DNA of 55,579 bases from Saccharopolyspora montiporae (lineage in GTDB: Bacteria > Actinomycetota > Actinomycetes > Mycobacteriales > Pseudonocardiaceae): the NCBI RefSeq assembly GCF_015209505.1, contig NZ_JADEYC010000026.1, positions 1-55,579 on the forward strand, written 5' to 3'. The notes under the pieces are model-generated. The model was not told the DNA's origin. It did not search any database and was given only the letters and a program-made list of their open reading frames with translations. The position numbers and the translations under genes are program-made. Shown in pieces: positions 47,242 to 55,579 of this stretch. Positions within the stretch are counted from its first letter, which is position 1; each line of letters begins with the position of its first letter.

Positions 47242-47853
47242 TCAGTCGAACAGCCGCAGTACCCGGGCGAACCACTCCCCGACGGCATGCGACACCGCTT
47301 CGGCATCCGCCTTCAGCGCGTGGTCCCCCGGCACCAGCACGACCTCGCGCTCATGCGACGGCGTCGGCTGGCCGAAGGCGTCCCGCTCGCCCTGCACCAC
47401 CAGCGCTGGCACGTCGAGCCCGTCGAGCTCGGACATCCGGGACTTCTCCGGCTTGCCCGGTGGATGCACCGGGAAGGCCAGACACAGCACCGCGGAGGCC
47501 CCGCCCGGGTCAGCCGTCCGGCACGCCACCCGCGCCCCCGATGACCGCCCGCCGAAGATCAGCGGGAGGTTCGCGAAGTGCTGGCCACCGAGCTCCTCGA
47601 CCACCGCCAGCCACGCCGCGTCCAGCTGCCGGGCAGGCGCCGGAGCACGACGCCCCGCCACCCGGTACGGCTGCTCGACCAGCGCCACGTGCACCCCGGC
47701 GGCGGTGGCGGTCCGGGTCGCGGCCACCAGGTCCGGGGCGCGGACACCTCCGCCGGCGCCGTGCCCGAGCAGGAGCGCGGCCCGTCCTTCCTCGGCGCAG
47801 TGCAGCTCGACCCGCGCCGGGCCGTGCGGCGTTGCCACCTGCAAGCCGGTCAT
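47242..47853 (-). CDS. Alpha/beta hydrolase family protein (KANL3/Tex30-like)
   Basis: A 203-residue compact hydrolase. LLLGHGAGGG forms the oxyanion-hole strand, GGRSSGARVACR is the nucleophile elbow (GRSSG, Ser), and LVVQGERDAFG with VPGDHALK give Asp and His. It lacks a lid. The ATG overlaps the stop of the upstream SRAP gene (ATGA), so it is likely co-translated with that DNA-repair gene. Substrate unknown. Confidence 0.88.
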   Translation of the reverse strand: MTGLQVATPHGPARVELHCAEEGRAALLLGHGAGGGVRAPDLVAATRTATAAGVHVALVEQPYRVAGRRAPAPARQLDAAWLAVVEELGGQHFANLPLIFGGRSSGARVACRTADPGGASAVLCLAFPVHPPGKPEKSRMSELDGLDVPALVVQGERDAFGQPTPSHEREVVLVPGDHALKADAEAVSHAVGEWFARVLRLFD

Positions 47854-48563
47854 GATTCGAACAGCGCTGCTTGTTCGGCGGGCATCGGCAACTCCTCGGT
47901 GGGTTCCAGCAGGTCGGGTCGGTTGTGGCGCATGCTGTTGACCTCCGCCGACACCGGGCTGATCCGCAACCGGTACGCCTCCGGATCGGGCTCCAGCAGG
48001 TCTCCCGGCTGCGTGCGCTCCGGATCGAGCCACTCGTCCCAGCGCTGCGCGGGCAGCAGCAGCGGCATCCGGTGGTGGATCTCCGCCGCGGGTCCGCGAG
48101 CCGCCGCGGTCACCACCGCGCAGCTGACCAGCGGGCGATCCGGGGACTCCGGGGGCCACCACGCGCTGAACACCGCGGCCATCGCCAGACTCGCACCATC
48201 ACCGCCGCTGCACAGGTAGGGCTGCCTGCGCGGGTCGTCCGGACGCCACTCGAACCACCCGGTGGCCGGCATGAGGCAGCGGCGTCGAGCCGCGGCGTCG
48301 GCGAAGGACGGCTTTCCGGTGAGCGTCTCCGCCCGCGCGTTGATCAGCGGTGGGCCGTTCCCGATCTCCGCAGCCCAGGTCGGCACCAGCCCCCAGCGCA
48401 CGGGCCGCACGCTGCGATCGGCACCGCGCTGCACGACGATCGGCACCGTGCGCGTGGGCGTCACGTTGAAATCCGGTCCGATCGAACCCGCCGTGCGATC
48501 GACCGCGTCGAACTCCCCGGCCAGCGCCGCCGGATCCAGGCTCACGGCATAGCGACCGCACAT
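47850..48563 (-). CDS. SRAP/YedK (HMCES) abasic-site protein, copy 1
   Basis: A 237-residue SRAP domain protein. The start MCGRYA places catalytic Cys2 at the N-terminus after Met removal; Glu in INARAET and His in IHHRMPLLL complete the site that forms a thiazolidine crosslink with abasic sites in single-stranded DNA. The ATG at 48563 is required for Cys2; GGGGTGAG lies upstream. Second of two SRAP genes in a row. Confidence 0.93.
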   Translation of the reverse strand: MCGRYAVSLDPAALAGEFDAVDRTAGSIGPDFNVTPTRTVPIVVQRGADRSVRPVRWGLVPTWAAEIGNGPPLINARAETLTGKPSFADAAARRRCLMPATGWFEWRPDDPRRQPYLCSGGDGASLAMAAVFSAWWPPESPDRPLVSCAVVTAAARGPAAEIHHRMPLLLPAQRWDEWLDPERTQPGDLLEPDPEAYRLRISPVSAEVNSMRHNRPDLLEPTEELPMPAEQAALFES

Positions 48564-48618
48564 CAGCACTCACCCCGGTTCACGCCGACCCAACCTAGAG
48601 CACCCGCCCAGCAGGAGA

Positions 48619-49344
48619 TCAGCTGCGGTCCAGCCGCACGGGCGAGGGCTCGTCCGGCCGGACCTCCTCCACCAGGCCGGGGCCGTTGTTGGCGACCTTG
48701 TTCACCGCGCTGGACACCGGACGGCTGCGCAGGCCCGCGTACAGCTGCGGATCCGGTTCGAGCAGGTCCCCGACCTCGTGCACCTCCGGGTCCAGCCAGC
48801 GCTGCCAGGACCGGTCGGGGAGCAGCAGCGGCATCCGGTGGTGCACGTCGGCGAGCGCACCGAAAGCGGCCGTGGTGAGCACCGCGCAGCTGACCAGCGG
48901 TTCCGACTGCGGCTCGGCCGGATCTCGCCAGGTCGCGAAGAGGCCCGCCAGAGCTAGCGCACCGCTGTCCGGGCCGGTGGTGAAGATCGGCTGCTTGCCG
49001 CCCGCTTCGCGCTTCCACTCGTACCAGCCGTCGGCGGGCAGCAGGCAGCGGTGGTACTTGATCGGCGCGCGGAACGCGGGTTTGGCGATGACGGTCTCCG
49101 CCTTCGCGTTGATCATCCGGCTGCTCGCGCGCTCGGCCCACTTCGGGACCAGGCCCCAGCGCAGGACCCGCAGCTGCCGCTCCCCGCGTTCCTGGTCCGC
49201 GCGGCCGGCGATCACGCCGGGCACGTCCTTCGTGGGCGCGATGTTGAAGTCCGGGCCGGGTGCCGCACCACCGGTCCGGTCCACCGCGGCGAACTCCGCG
49301 GCCAGCTCGGCCGGGGTTTTCCCGGAGGCGTACCTACCGCACAT
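48619..49344 (-). CDS. SRAP/YedK (HMCES) abasic-site protein, copy 2
   Basis: A 241-residue paralogue of the following gene, with MCGRYASG at the start, INAKAETV and [14 protein letters not shown] lies five bases before the ATG. The two copies share the overall frame but diverge in many positions, so the duplication is not recent. It is divergent from aroA. Both probably protect abasic sites; why two are kept is unclear. Confidence 0.93.
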   Translation of the reverse strand: MCGRYASGKTPAELAAEFAAVDRTGGAAPGPDFNIAPTKDVPGVIAGRADQERGERQLRVLRWGLVPKWAERASSRMINAKAETVIAKPAFRAPIKYHRCLLPADGWYEWKREAGGKQPIFTTGPDSGALALAGLFATWRDPAEPQSEPLVSCAVLTTAAFGALADVHHRMPLLLPDRSWQRWLDPEVHEVGDLLEPDPQLYAGLRSRPVSSAVNKVANNGPGLVEEVRPDEPSPVRLDRS

Positions 49345-49426
49345 GCCGACCTCCTTCCGCACGCCATCATTCCAGGCCAGCGGGCCCGTGGCGAGGTACG
49401 CGACGGGCATGCGGGATCATCGGGGC

Positions 49427-50692
49427 ATGACCGATATGTGGGCCGCACCCGCGGCGTCCGGTCCGGTGCGCGCAACGGTCGCCGTCCCGGGTTCGAAGTC
49501 GATCACCAACCGCGCCCTGGTGCTGGCCGCACTCGCCGACGGGCCGTCCACCCTGCGTGATCCGCTGCGCAGCAGGGACACCGAGCTCATGGCCGGAGCG
49601 CTGCGCGCGCTCGGCACCGGGATCACCGACGGCGCGGACGGTTCCTGGCACGTCGTGCCGGGACCGCTGCGCGGGCCGGCCGCGGTCGACTGCGGACTCG
49701 CCGGCACCGTGATGCGGTTCGTGCCGCCGGTGGCTGCCCTGGCCGCCGGGGACGTCGACTTCGACGGCGATCCGCGCGCCCGGGAGCGTCCACTGGGCAC
49801 GGTGCTGGACGCGGTGCGCTCGCTGGGTGCCGACATCACGGGCTCGGCGCTGCCGTTCACCGTCCGCGGAACCGGCCGGGTCGCCGGGGGAACGGTCACC
49901 ATCGACGCGTCGGCGTCCTCGCAGTTCGTCTCCGGACTGCTGCTGTCCGGGGCCTGCTTCGAGGCGGGGGTGCACGTGGTGCACGAGGGCAGTCCGGTGC
50001 CGTCCCTGCCGCACATCGACATGACCGTGTCCATGCTGCGCACGGCCGGTGTGCGCGTCGACGACCACGGTCCGCGCAGTTGGCGGGTGCACCCCGGTCC
50101 GGTGGCCGGGGTGGACACCGCGGTCGAACCGGACCTGTCCAACGCGACCCCGTTCCTGGCGGCCGCGGCGGCCACGTCCGGGACCGTGACGGTGCCGGGC
50201 TGGCCGAGCAGCACGACCCAGGCCGGGGACGCGTTCCGCGGCATCCTCACCGAGTTCGGCGCCCAGGTGCGGCTGACCGGTGACGGGCTGACCGTGCGCG
50301 GGGCGGAGGCGCTGCGCCCGGTGGACGTCGACCTGCACGACGTCGGCGAACTGGCCCCGACCGCGGCCGCGCTGGCCGCGCTCGCCCGGGGACGCTCCCG
50401 GCTGCGCGGCATCGCCCACCTGCGCGGGCACGAGACCGATCGGCTCGCCGCGCTGCAGCACGAGCTCGGGGCGATGGGCGCGCAGGTCGAGCAGACGGCC
50501 GACGGCCTGCTCATCGACGGCGGTGAGCTCACCCCGAGCACCTGGCACTCCTACGCCGACCACCGGATGGCCACCGCCGGTGCCATCCTCGGGTTGGCGG
50601 TTCCCGGGGTGCTGGTCGAGGACATCGGCACCACCGCGAAAACGATCCCCGACTTCCCCGGGATGTGGTCGGCGATGCTGGAGGCCGCATGA
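49427..50692 (+). CDS. aroA: 3-phosphoshikimate 1-carboxyvinyltransferase (EPSP synthase)
   Basis: A 421-residue EPSP synthase, sixth step of the shikimate pathway. Substrate motif [20 protein letters not shown] (about 20-39), [11 protein letters not shown], the Ser/Gln site [12 protein letters not shown], and the C-terminal [12 protein letters not shown] and SYADHRMA are all present. No ribosome site is obvious before the ATG. Followed 44 bases later by rsgA, as in M. tuberculosis. Confidence 0.96.
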   Translation: MTDMWAAPAASGPVRATVAVPGSKSITNRALVLAALADGPSTLRDPLRSRDTELMAGALRALGTGITDGADGSWHVVPGPLRGPAAVDCGLAGTVMRFVPPVAALAAGDVDFDGDPRARERPLGTVLDAVRSLGADITGSALPFTVRGTGRVAGGTVTIDASASSQFVSGLLLSGACFEAGVHVVHEGSPVPSLPHIDMTVSMLRTAGVRVDDHGPRSWRVHPGPVAGVDTAVEPDLSNATPFLAAAAATSGTVTVPGWPSSTTQAGDAFRGILTEFGAQVRLTGDGLTVRGAEALRPVDVDLHDVGELAPTAAALAALARGRSRLRGIAHLRGHETDRLAALQHELGAMGAQVEQTADGLLIDGGELTPSTWHSYADHRMATAGAILGLAVPGVLVEDIGTTAKTIPDFPGMWSAMLEAA

Positions 50693-50736
50693 ACGCACCC
50701 GAGACGGCCGCGCCCGCCGCGCGGCCGGAGGCATGA

Positions 50737-51741
50737 ATGCGCAAGCGGGGAAACCGTGACCTGGACGAATCCGATGTCCGGGTGCGTCCCGGGCGCGGCA
50801 GCCGGCCGCGCAGCAAGCAGCGGCCCAAGCACAGCGACGCCGTCCGGGCCATGGTCGTGGCCGTGGACCGGGGGCGGTGGACCTGCGCGCTGAGCGGTGA
50901 CCCGGCCCGGATCGTCGTCGCCATGCGGGCCCGCGAACTGGGCCGGACGCCCGTCGTCGTCGGCGACGACGTGGACCTGGTCGGTGACACCTCGGGCAAG
51001 CCGGACACCCTGGCCCGGATGGTGCGCGTGCACGAGCGCAGCAGCGTGCTGCGCCGCACCGCCGACGACACCGACCCCTACGAGCGGGTCGTCGTGGCCA
51101 ACGCCGAGCAGCTGGTCATCGTCACGGCCCTGGCCGACCCGCCCCCACGGACCGGCTTCATCGACCGCTGCCTGGTCGCGGCCTACGCGGGCGGGTTGCG
51201 CCCGGTGCTGTGCCTGACCAAATCCGATCTCGCCGAACCCGGCGGGTGGTTGGCCGGCTACCGCGCGCTGGACCTACCGATCGCGATGACCGGCCTGGGC
51301 GACGCACCCGACCAGCTGCGCGAGATGCTGTCCAGCCGGGTGTCGGCACTCGTGGGCCATTCCGGGGTGGGCAAGTCGACGCTGGTCAACGAACTGGTTC
51401 CGGCCGCTGCCCGGGCCACCGCCGAGGTGAGCGGTGTCGGCAAGGGGCGGCACACCTCCACGTCCGCGGTCGCCCTGGCGCTGCCCGAGCACGGCTGGGT
51501 CGTCGACACACCGGGGATTCGTTCCTTCGGGTTGGCGCACGTCACCGCGGACGATCTGGTGGACGCATTCGAAGGGTTCGCCGAGGCCGCCGAGGAGTGC
51601 CCGCCGAACTGCGGCCACCTCGGCGGAGGCGATGATCCGGACTGTCACCTGGACAGTTACGCCGCCGAGTGCGGCCGAACGGAGCAGTTGGGGTCACTGC
51701 GTCGGTTGTTGCGCTCCCGCGCAGGTGTTGACGACGCGTGA
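50737..51741 (+). CDS. rsgA: Ribosome small subunit GTPase RsgA
   Basis: A 334-residue circularly permuted GTPase that matures the 30S subunit. G4 LTKSD comes before G1 GHSGVGKST, then G3 DTPG. The C-terminal zinc site is CPPNCGHLGGGDDPDCH. An OB-fold N-domain occupies about 35-105. GGAGG lies five bases before the ATG; probable operon with aroA. Confidence 0.95.
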   Translation: MRKRGNRDLDESDVRVRPGRGSRPRSKQRPKHSDAVRAMVVAVDRGRWTCALSGDPARIVVAMRARELGRTPVVVGDDVDLVGDTSGKPDTLARMVRVHERSSVLRRTADDTDPYERVVVANAEQLVIVTALADPPPRTGFIDRCLVAAYAGGLRPVLCLTKSDLAEPGGWLAGYRALDLPIAMTGLGDAPDQLREMLSSRVSALVGHSGVGKSTLVNELVPAAARATAEVSGVGKGRHTSTSAVALALPEHGWVVDTPGIRSFGLAHVTADDLVDAFEGFAEAAEECPPNCGHLGGGDDPDCHLDSYAAECGRTEQLGSLRRLLRSRAGVDDA

Positions 51742-51879
51742 ACGTCGCTCGAACGGGCGCTGCCGTGCCCTGTGACGCGGCGAGACCGTTGTTAGCGTTG
51801 GCGCAACGGCCGCCGGGCAGTGCAGCCCCGCTCGCGGCACCGCACATTCCAGCGTTTCCCCGGTGCGAGGAGCTCGTCC

Positions 51880-52755
51880 ATGTCCCGAGCCCGAACGTGG
51901 ACCACCGTGTTGACCGGTGGGCTGGCCATCACCGCGGCGCTGGCCGCATGCGGTTCACCACCACCGCCGCCCGCACCGCCCGCTCCGGGCGCCGCTGCCG
52001 CCCGGCCCGATCCGCGCCCGACCGCCGAACCGGTGCTCACCGAGGTGATGGGCAAGCTCGCCGAACAGTCCAGCGTGCGGACCGACATCTCCGGCAACCT
52101 GGGGCTGGTCGGCGAGCTCGACGCGCAGGGCGTGGTGCGCTACGAGGGGCCGCGCGTGGATCTGGCCGTGGACGGTGCGACGCAGGCGAACCAGGACACC
52201 CACCCGCAACCGGTCGATCTGTCCATGGTGGACGGTGTGGGGTACCTGAAAACCCCGCTGGCCCACCCAGAACCGGACAAACCGTGGGTGAAGGTCGTAC
52301 CCGGGACGCAGGACTTCGTCGGCAAGCTGCTCAGCCCGGCGCTGTCCCAGATGCACGCGGCCGCCGATCCGCGCACCGCGTTCGCCGGCATCGAACCCGC
52401 TACCCGCGTGCAGTCCTCCACCCCGGAGGAGCTCCGCGGCACGCCCACCACCCGCTACGAGTTGCGGGTGCTCACCGCCGAAGCCGCGGAACTGGCCGAG
52501 GACCCGCAGCAGCGCGAACGCTTCCGCAAGGCCGCCGACTCCGGGCGCGCGGAGTTCGGGTACCAGCTGTGGTTGGACGAGGCGGGCCTGCCGGCGAAGT
52601 TCGCCGCCACCCAACAGGTCGCCCAAGCCGGGCAGGTCTCGCTCACCTCGACCTACCACGACTGGGGCGCGCCCGCCGACATCCAGCCGCCACCGCCCGA
52701 GGAGATCGGCGTCTTCCGGGACGCGCCGATGCCGCAGGCCCAGCCCCCGGGCTGA
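51880..52755 (+). CDS. Lipoprotein, LppX/LprG-like
   Basis: A 291-residue lipoprotein. Signal peptide with lipobox ALAACGS, a Pro-rich linker, then a domain with LTEVMGKLAEQSSVRTDISG and VRYEGPRVDLAVDG, ending in a repeat of beta strands (EFGYQLWLDEAGLPAKF). The pattern fits the LppX_LprAFG family, which binds lipids in the cell envelope. GCGAGGAG precedes the ATG. TAGCGT at 51792-51797 may be its -10. Confidence 0.82.
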   Translation: MSRARTWTTVLTGGLAITAALAACGSPPPPPAPPAPGAAAARPDPRPTAEPVLTEVMGKLAEQSSVRTDISGNLGLVGELDAQGVVRYEGPRVDLAVDGATQANQDTHPQPVDLSMVDGVGYLKTPLAHPEPDKPWVKVVPGTQDFVGKLLSPALSQMHAAADPRTAFAGIEPATRVQSSTPEELRGTPTTRYELRVLTAEAAELAEDPQQRERFRKAADSGRAEFGYQLWLDEAGLPAKFAATQQVAQAGQVSLTSTYHDWGAPADIQPPPPEEIGVFRDAPMPQAQPPG

Positions 52756-52780
52756 CCATCCCTGCGGCGGGCACCTGCGA

Positions 52781-53284
52781 TCACATCAAGTCGAGCAGGA
52801 ACGGCACTTCCTGCGGCGCGTACCAGGCCAGCTCGTGGTCCTCGGCCTCGCCGAGCACGAAATCCGCGTCCGGGTCACCGAGATCGGCAGCGTCGATGAC
52901 CTCCGCGGCCGCACGCACCGCGTCCTCGGCCTCGGCGGTGTCCACGTGCACAGCGGCCACCTGTTTCCACCCGATCGGCCCGGACAACCGCACGACCGCG
53001 CTGTCCAGATCGGGGCGCAGCGTCGGGTTCTCGACATCGGCCGAAACCACCGCTCTGCGCAGTTCGCCCTTCTCGCCCTCGCCCTGCTCGCTGGAGATCA
53101 ACCGCAACGAGGCCCGCGCGGCTTCGCGCATCGCCGCGTACTCCAGTTCCTCGGTGTCCCCGGTCGCGTACGACTCGCGCAGCGCCGGGGTCAGCGCGAA
53201 AGCGGTTCCGCTGAGCGGCTGCAACTGCTGGTCGTCCACCAGCCCGCGCAACATCCGCACCGTGGCGGGTACGTAAACCCTCAT
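52781..53284 (-). CDS. DUF6912 family protein
   Basis: A 167-residue soluble protein, MRVYVPATVRMLRGLVDDQQ at its start and ending ELAWYAPQEVPFLLDLM. This is the DUF6912 pattern, restricted to actinobacteria. The ATG overlaps the stop of the acyltransferase gene (ATGA), so they are co-translated. No catalytic motif is visible. Confidence 0.85.
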   Translation of the reverse strand: MRVYVPATVRMLRGLVDDQQLQPLSGTAFALTPALRESYATGDTEELEYAAMREAARASLRLISSEQGEGEKGELRRAVVSADVENPTLRPDLDSAVVRLSGPIGWKQVAAVHVDTAEAEDAVRAAAEVIDAADLGDPDADFVLGEAEDHELAWYAPQEVPFLLDLM

Positions 53285-54699
53285 CCGTCGACCGTCCCGA
53301 TCATCTCGTCCACTGCTTCGCCGATCATCGTCGCCAACACGTCGACGTCCGGCATGGCGTCCCGGTCCCCGTTCAACCCGAAGAACACACCGCCGTTGTA
53401 GGAGGTGATCCCGACCGACAGCGACTGGTTCTTGGCCAGCGGCACCACCGGGAACATCTCCATCATCTTCGCCTCCGCCGCGTACAGCGGCACCTGCGGG
53501 CCCGGCACGTTCGTGACCAGCACGTTGAACAGCCGGTCGGACAGCTGGTTGGCCACGCGGGCGCCGAGAGCGTGCAGGGTCGGCGGGGCGAACCCGGACG
53601 CCTTCACCAACGCGTCGGCGGCCACTGACTGCCCGGAGTCGCTGTGCGCGCGCATGGCGTGCGTGAGGTGGTGCAGCCGCACGACGGGATTGGCCTCGCC
53701 CACCGGTAGGTCGACGAGGTGCGCCGAGACGTTCCCCCCGACCGGACGGCTACTGCTCTCCTGTTCGCCGGTGTGCTCCGCGGAGCGCACGGACACCGGG
53801 ACGATCGCGCGCAGCGTCGTGGAGCCCGTCACGACTTCGCCGCGGGACAGCAGCCAGTTGCGCAGTGCCCCGGCCAGCACAGACAGCACCACGTCGTTGA
53901 CCGTGCTGCCGTGCGCCCGCCGCACCGAGCGCAGGTCGTCCAGCTTCGCCCGTGCCACGGCGAACCGGCGCTGGGTGGACGTCGGCAGGTTCAGCGGACC
54001 GGCCGGGGCCGGGATGACCGCGGTGCGCAATGCCGAAACCACGCCGCCGAACGTCCGCGCCACCTTCTGCACGGTGGCCGTGGCATCACCGGCGGCGGCA
54101 CGCACGTTCTCCACGATCTCGCCCGGTCGCTGCACAGCGTCCGCGACCGCTTCCAACAGCAGCCCGGGCCCGCTGGGTGCCGGACGCGGCATCCACAGAT
54201 CGTCGGCGTCGCCTGCGCTGTCGCCGCGATCGGCGTCGAGCATCACCTGCGCGATGTCGATCGATCCCACACCGTCCACCATCGCCTGGTGCGTCTTGGT
54301 GATGACGGCGACCCGGTTCTTGGACAGCCCTTCGACGAGGTAGATCTCCCAGAGCGGGCGCGTCGGATCGAGCTTGCGGGACATGAGCCGGGCGATCAGG
54401 TCGTGCAGCTGTTCATCGTTGCCCGGTTTCGGCAGGGCCGACCGCCGCACGTGGTACGTGATGTCGAAGTCTTCGTCGTCCACCCACACCGGGCGCGCCA
54501 TCTTGCCCGGCACGTGCAGCACGCGCTGCCGGTAGCGCGGCACGAGCGCCAGCCTGCGTTCGATGAGCGACAGCATCTTGTCGTAATCGAATCCGGCGCG
54601 CGGTCGGCGGAAGATCGCGACCCCGCCCACGTGCATGGGGGTCGTGTAGTCCTCCAAGTACAGGAACGACGCGTCTAAGGCGGAGAGGCGATCGGGCAT
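53281..54699 (-). CDS. WS/DGAT family O-acyltransferase
   Basis: A 472-residue member of the wax ester synthase/diacylglycerol acyltransferase family. N-terminal RLSALDASFLYLED and C-terminal VTNVPGPQVPLY are typical. The HHxxxDG active site reads HQAMVDG at 137-143, so the second, catalytic His is Gln. Activity on wax or triacylglycerol is therefore doubtful; some mycobacterial paralogues also lack it. The gene is divergent from the RNA methyltransferase. Confidence 0.87.
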   Translation of the reverse strand: MPDRLSALDASFLYLEDYTTPMHVGGVAIFRRPRAGFDYDKMLSLIERRLALVPRYRQRVLHVPGKMARPVWVDDEDFDITYHVRRSALPKPGNDEQLHDLIARLMSRKLDPTRPLWEIYLVEGLSKNRVAVITKTHQAMVDGVGSIDIAQVMLDADRGDSAGDADDLWMPRPAPSGPGLLLEAVADAVQRPGEIVENVRAAAGDATATVQKVARTFGGVVSALRTAVIPAPAGPLNLPTSTQRRFAVARAKLDDLRSVRRAHGSTVNDVVLSVLAGALRNWLLSRGEVVTGSTTLRAIVPVSVRSAEHTGEQESSSRPVGGNVSAHLVDLPVGEANPVVRLHHLTHAMRAHSDSGQSVAADALVKASGFAPPTLHALGARVANQLSDRLFNVLVTNVPGPQVPLYAAEAKMMEMFPVVPLAKNQSLSVGITSYNGGVFFGLNGDRDAMPDVDVLATMIGEAVDEMIGTVDG

Positions 54700-54767
54700 G
54701 CCCGCGATCCTGGCACATGAACGGCCGCCGTCCGAGCGTCGCGATGCGTGCATGGGAGACTCGAGAC

Positions 54768-55526
54768 GTGAGTGGTGATGTCTCCCCCAAGGACCGGTTC
54801 GTGACCATCTACGGGCGCAAGCCGGTGCTGGAAGCGTTGGGAGACCTCGATCTTCGCGTCGACAAGGTGATCCTCGCCGAAGACGTGTGCGGGCCGGTCG
54901 TCCAGGAGATCAAGGAAGCCGCGGCCGATCGAGCGGTCCGCGTGCAGCGCGCCAGCGCGCACCGGGTGAAAGTGCTGGCCGGCAACGGCAGGCACGATCA
55001 GGGTGTGGCGGCCGACGTCGTGGCCCGCCGGATGCGGCCGCTGGTGGACGCGCTCGCCGACCCGGCGCACGCTCCGGGGCGGCTGCTGCTGCTGGACGGG
55101 CTGACCACCCCGGCCAACGTGGGAATGATCCTGCGTACCGCGACCGCTTCGGGCATCGACGGGATCGTCGTGCCGCATCGGGGCGTCGCCGCGATCGACC
55201 CGCTGGTCATCAAGGCATCCGCCGGAGTCGCGTTCCACGCACCGGTGCTGCGCACCCGGACCGCTGCCGAAGCCGCCGAGCTGCTCACCGAGGCCGGTTA
55301 CCCGCTCTACGCCCTCGACGCCAGCGCCGAGACGGGCTTGTTCGAGGCCGATTTCGGCCCGCGGGCGGTGTTCGTCCTGGGCAGCGAAACCGCGGGGCTT
55401 TCCGCAGAAGTCCAGGAACGCATCGCCCAGCCGATCGGCATCCCCATGCACAACGGGATCGAATCGCTCAACGTCGCTTCCGCGGCCGCGGTCCTCTGCT
55501 ACGAGATCAACCGCCGCACCCGCTGA
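54768..55526 (+). CDS. SpoU/TrmH family RNA 2'-O-methyltransferase
   Basis: A 252-residue SPOUT methyltransferase. Motif 1 DGLTTPANVGMILRTA, motif 2 FVLGSETAGLS and motif 3 IPMHNGIESLNVASAAAVLC form the trefoil-knot AdoMet site. The N-domain (about 12-90) resembles the RNA-binding substrate domain (IYGRKPVLEALGD). The GTG start has GGGAG nine bases upstream; ATGs at 54717 and 54744 are alternatives. Target is probably rRNA or tRNA. The last 53 bases of the window show no gene. Confidence 0.9.
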   Translation: MSGDVSPKDRFVTIYGRKPVLEALGDLDLRVDKVILAEDVCGPVVQEIKEAAADRAVRVQRASAHRVKVLAGNGRHDQGVAADVVARRMRPLVDALADPAHAPGRLLLLDGLTTPANVGMILRTATASGIDGIVVPHRGVAAIDPLVIKASAGVAFHAPVLRTRTAAEAAELLTEAGYPLYALDASAETGLFEADFGPRAVFVLGSETAGLSAEVQERIAQPIGIPMHNGIESLNVASAAAVLCYEINRRTR

Positions 55527-55579
55527 CCGGTTCCCACCGCGGGACCGGATTCGACTGTGTTTGGGCATAAAAAAAGTGG

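Overview
The window is high-GC DNA from an actinobacterium, most likely a member of the Pseudonocardiaceae or a close relative. The signs are frequent GTG and TTG starts, a fused 2-oxoglutarate decarboxylase (Kgd), WhiB1, a mycothiol-type SigH/RshA pair, the 24-residue ribosomal protein bL37, a nickel superoxide dismutase and a Streptomyces-type subtilisin inhibitor. I support about 52 protein genes, one frameshifted gene, a tandem glycine riboswitch, several promoters and terminators, and a family of short intergenic palindromes. I saw no rRNA, tRNA, insertion sequence or CRISPR array.

Layout, left to right. 0-5 kb: acyl-CoA metabolism, with an acyl-CoA dehydrogenase and a CaiB/BaiF-type racemase/transferase divergent from a MerR regulator and an AMP-forming acyl-CoA synthetase whose ATP-binding loop is shortened. 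5-9 kb: a secreted subtilisin inhibitor, two DUF202 membrane proteins, gcvH behind a glycine riboswitch, and alanine dehydrogenase. 9-16 kb: a small zinc-finger-like protein, a two-gene ABC transporter, and a four-domain ABC exporter with one degenerate ATP site. 16-21 kb: kgd, a DUF6104 protein and a LacI regulator. 21-28 kb: a frameshifted secreted protein, then a MalT-like LuxR regulator divergent from a Rieske protein/small protein/amidohydrolase/aldehyde dehydrogenase operon that looks catabolic but has no known substrate. 28-33 kb: an OpuC-type quaternary-amine importer operon and a BpsA-like (branched polyamine synthase family) protein. 33-41 kb: a PAS-GGDEF-EAL protein, malic enzyme, an RmlC-like epimerase, the sodX/sodN pair, a histidine phosphatase and a spermidine-acetyltransferase-like GNAT. 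41-55.6 kb: a conserved actinobacterial block (lipid kinase, whiB1, pdtaS, biotinyl protein, bL37, rshA-sigH, ECF sigma, hydrolase, two SRAP proteins, aroA, rsgA) whose order resembles the Rv3218-Rv3228 region of Mycobacterium tuberculosis as I recall it, then a lipoprotein, a DUF6912 protein, a WS/DGAT-type acyltransferase and a SpoU-type RNA methyltransferase.

The least explained signal is a family of about a dozen intergenic palindromes (core GTGACAG, 13-base loop, CTGTCAC) confined to 6.3-20.2 kb. In three copies the flanking bases differ from copy to copy but still pair, which points to selection for the hairpin. Regulatory sites readable from sequence include a GGAAT-N18-GTT promoter before sigH, twin CRP-like sites before whiB1, an 8-3-8 dyad before the MerR gene, a palindrome between the LuxR gene and its catabolic neighbours, and a set of TANNNT boxes placed for leaderless transcription of at least six genes.
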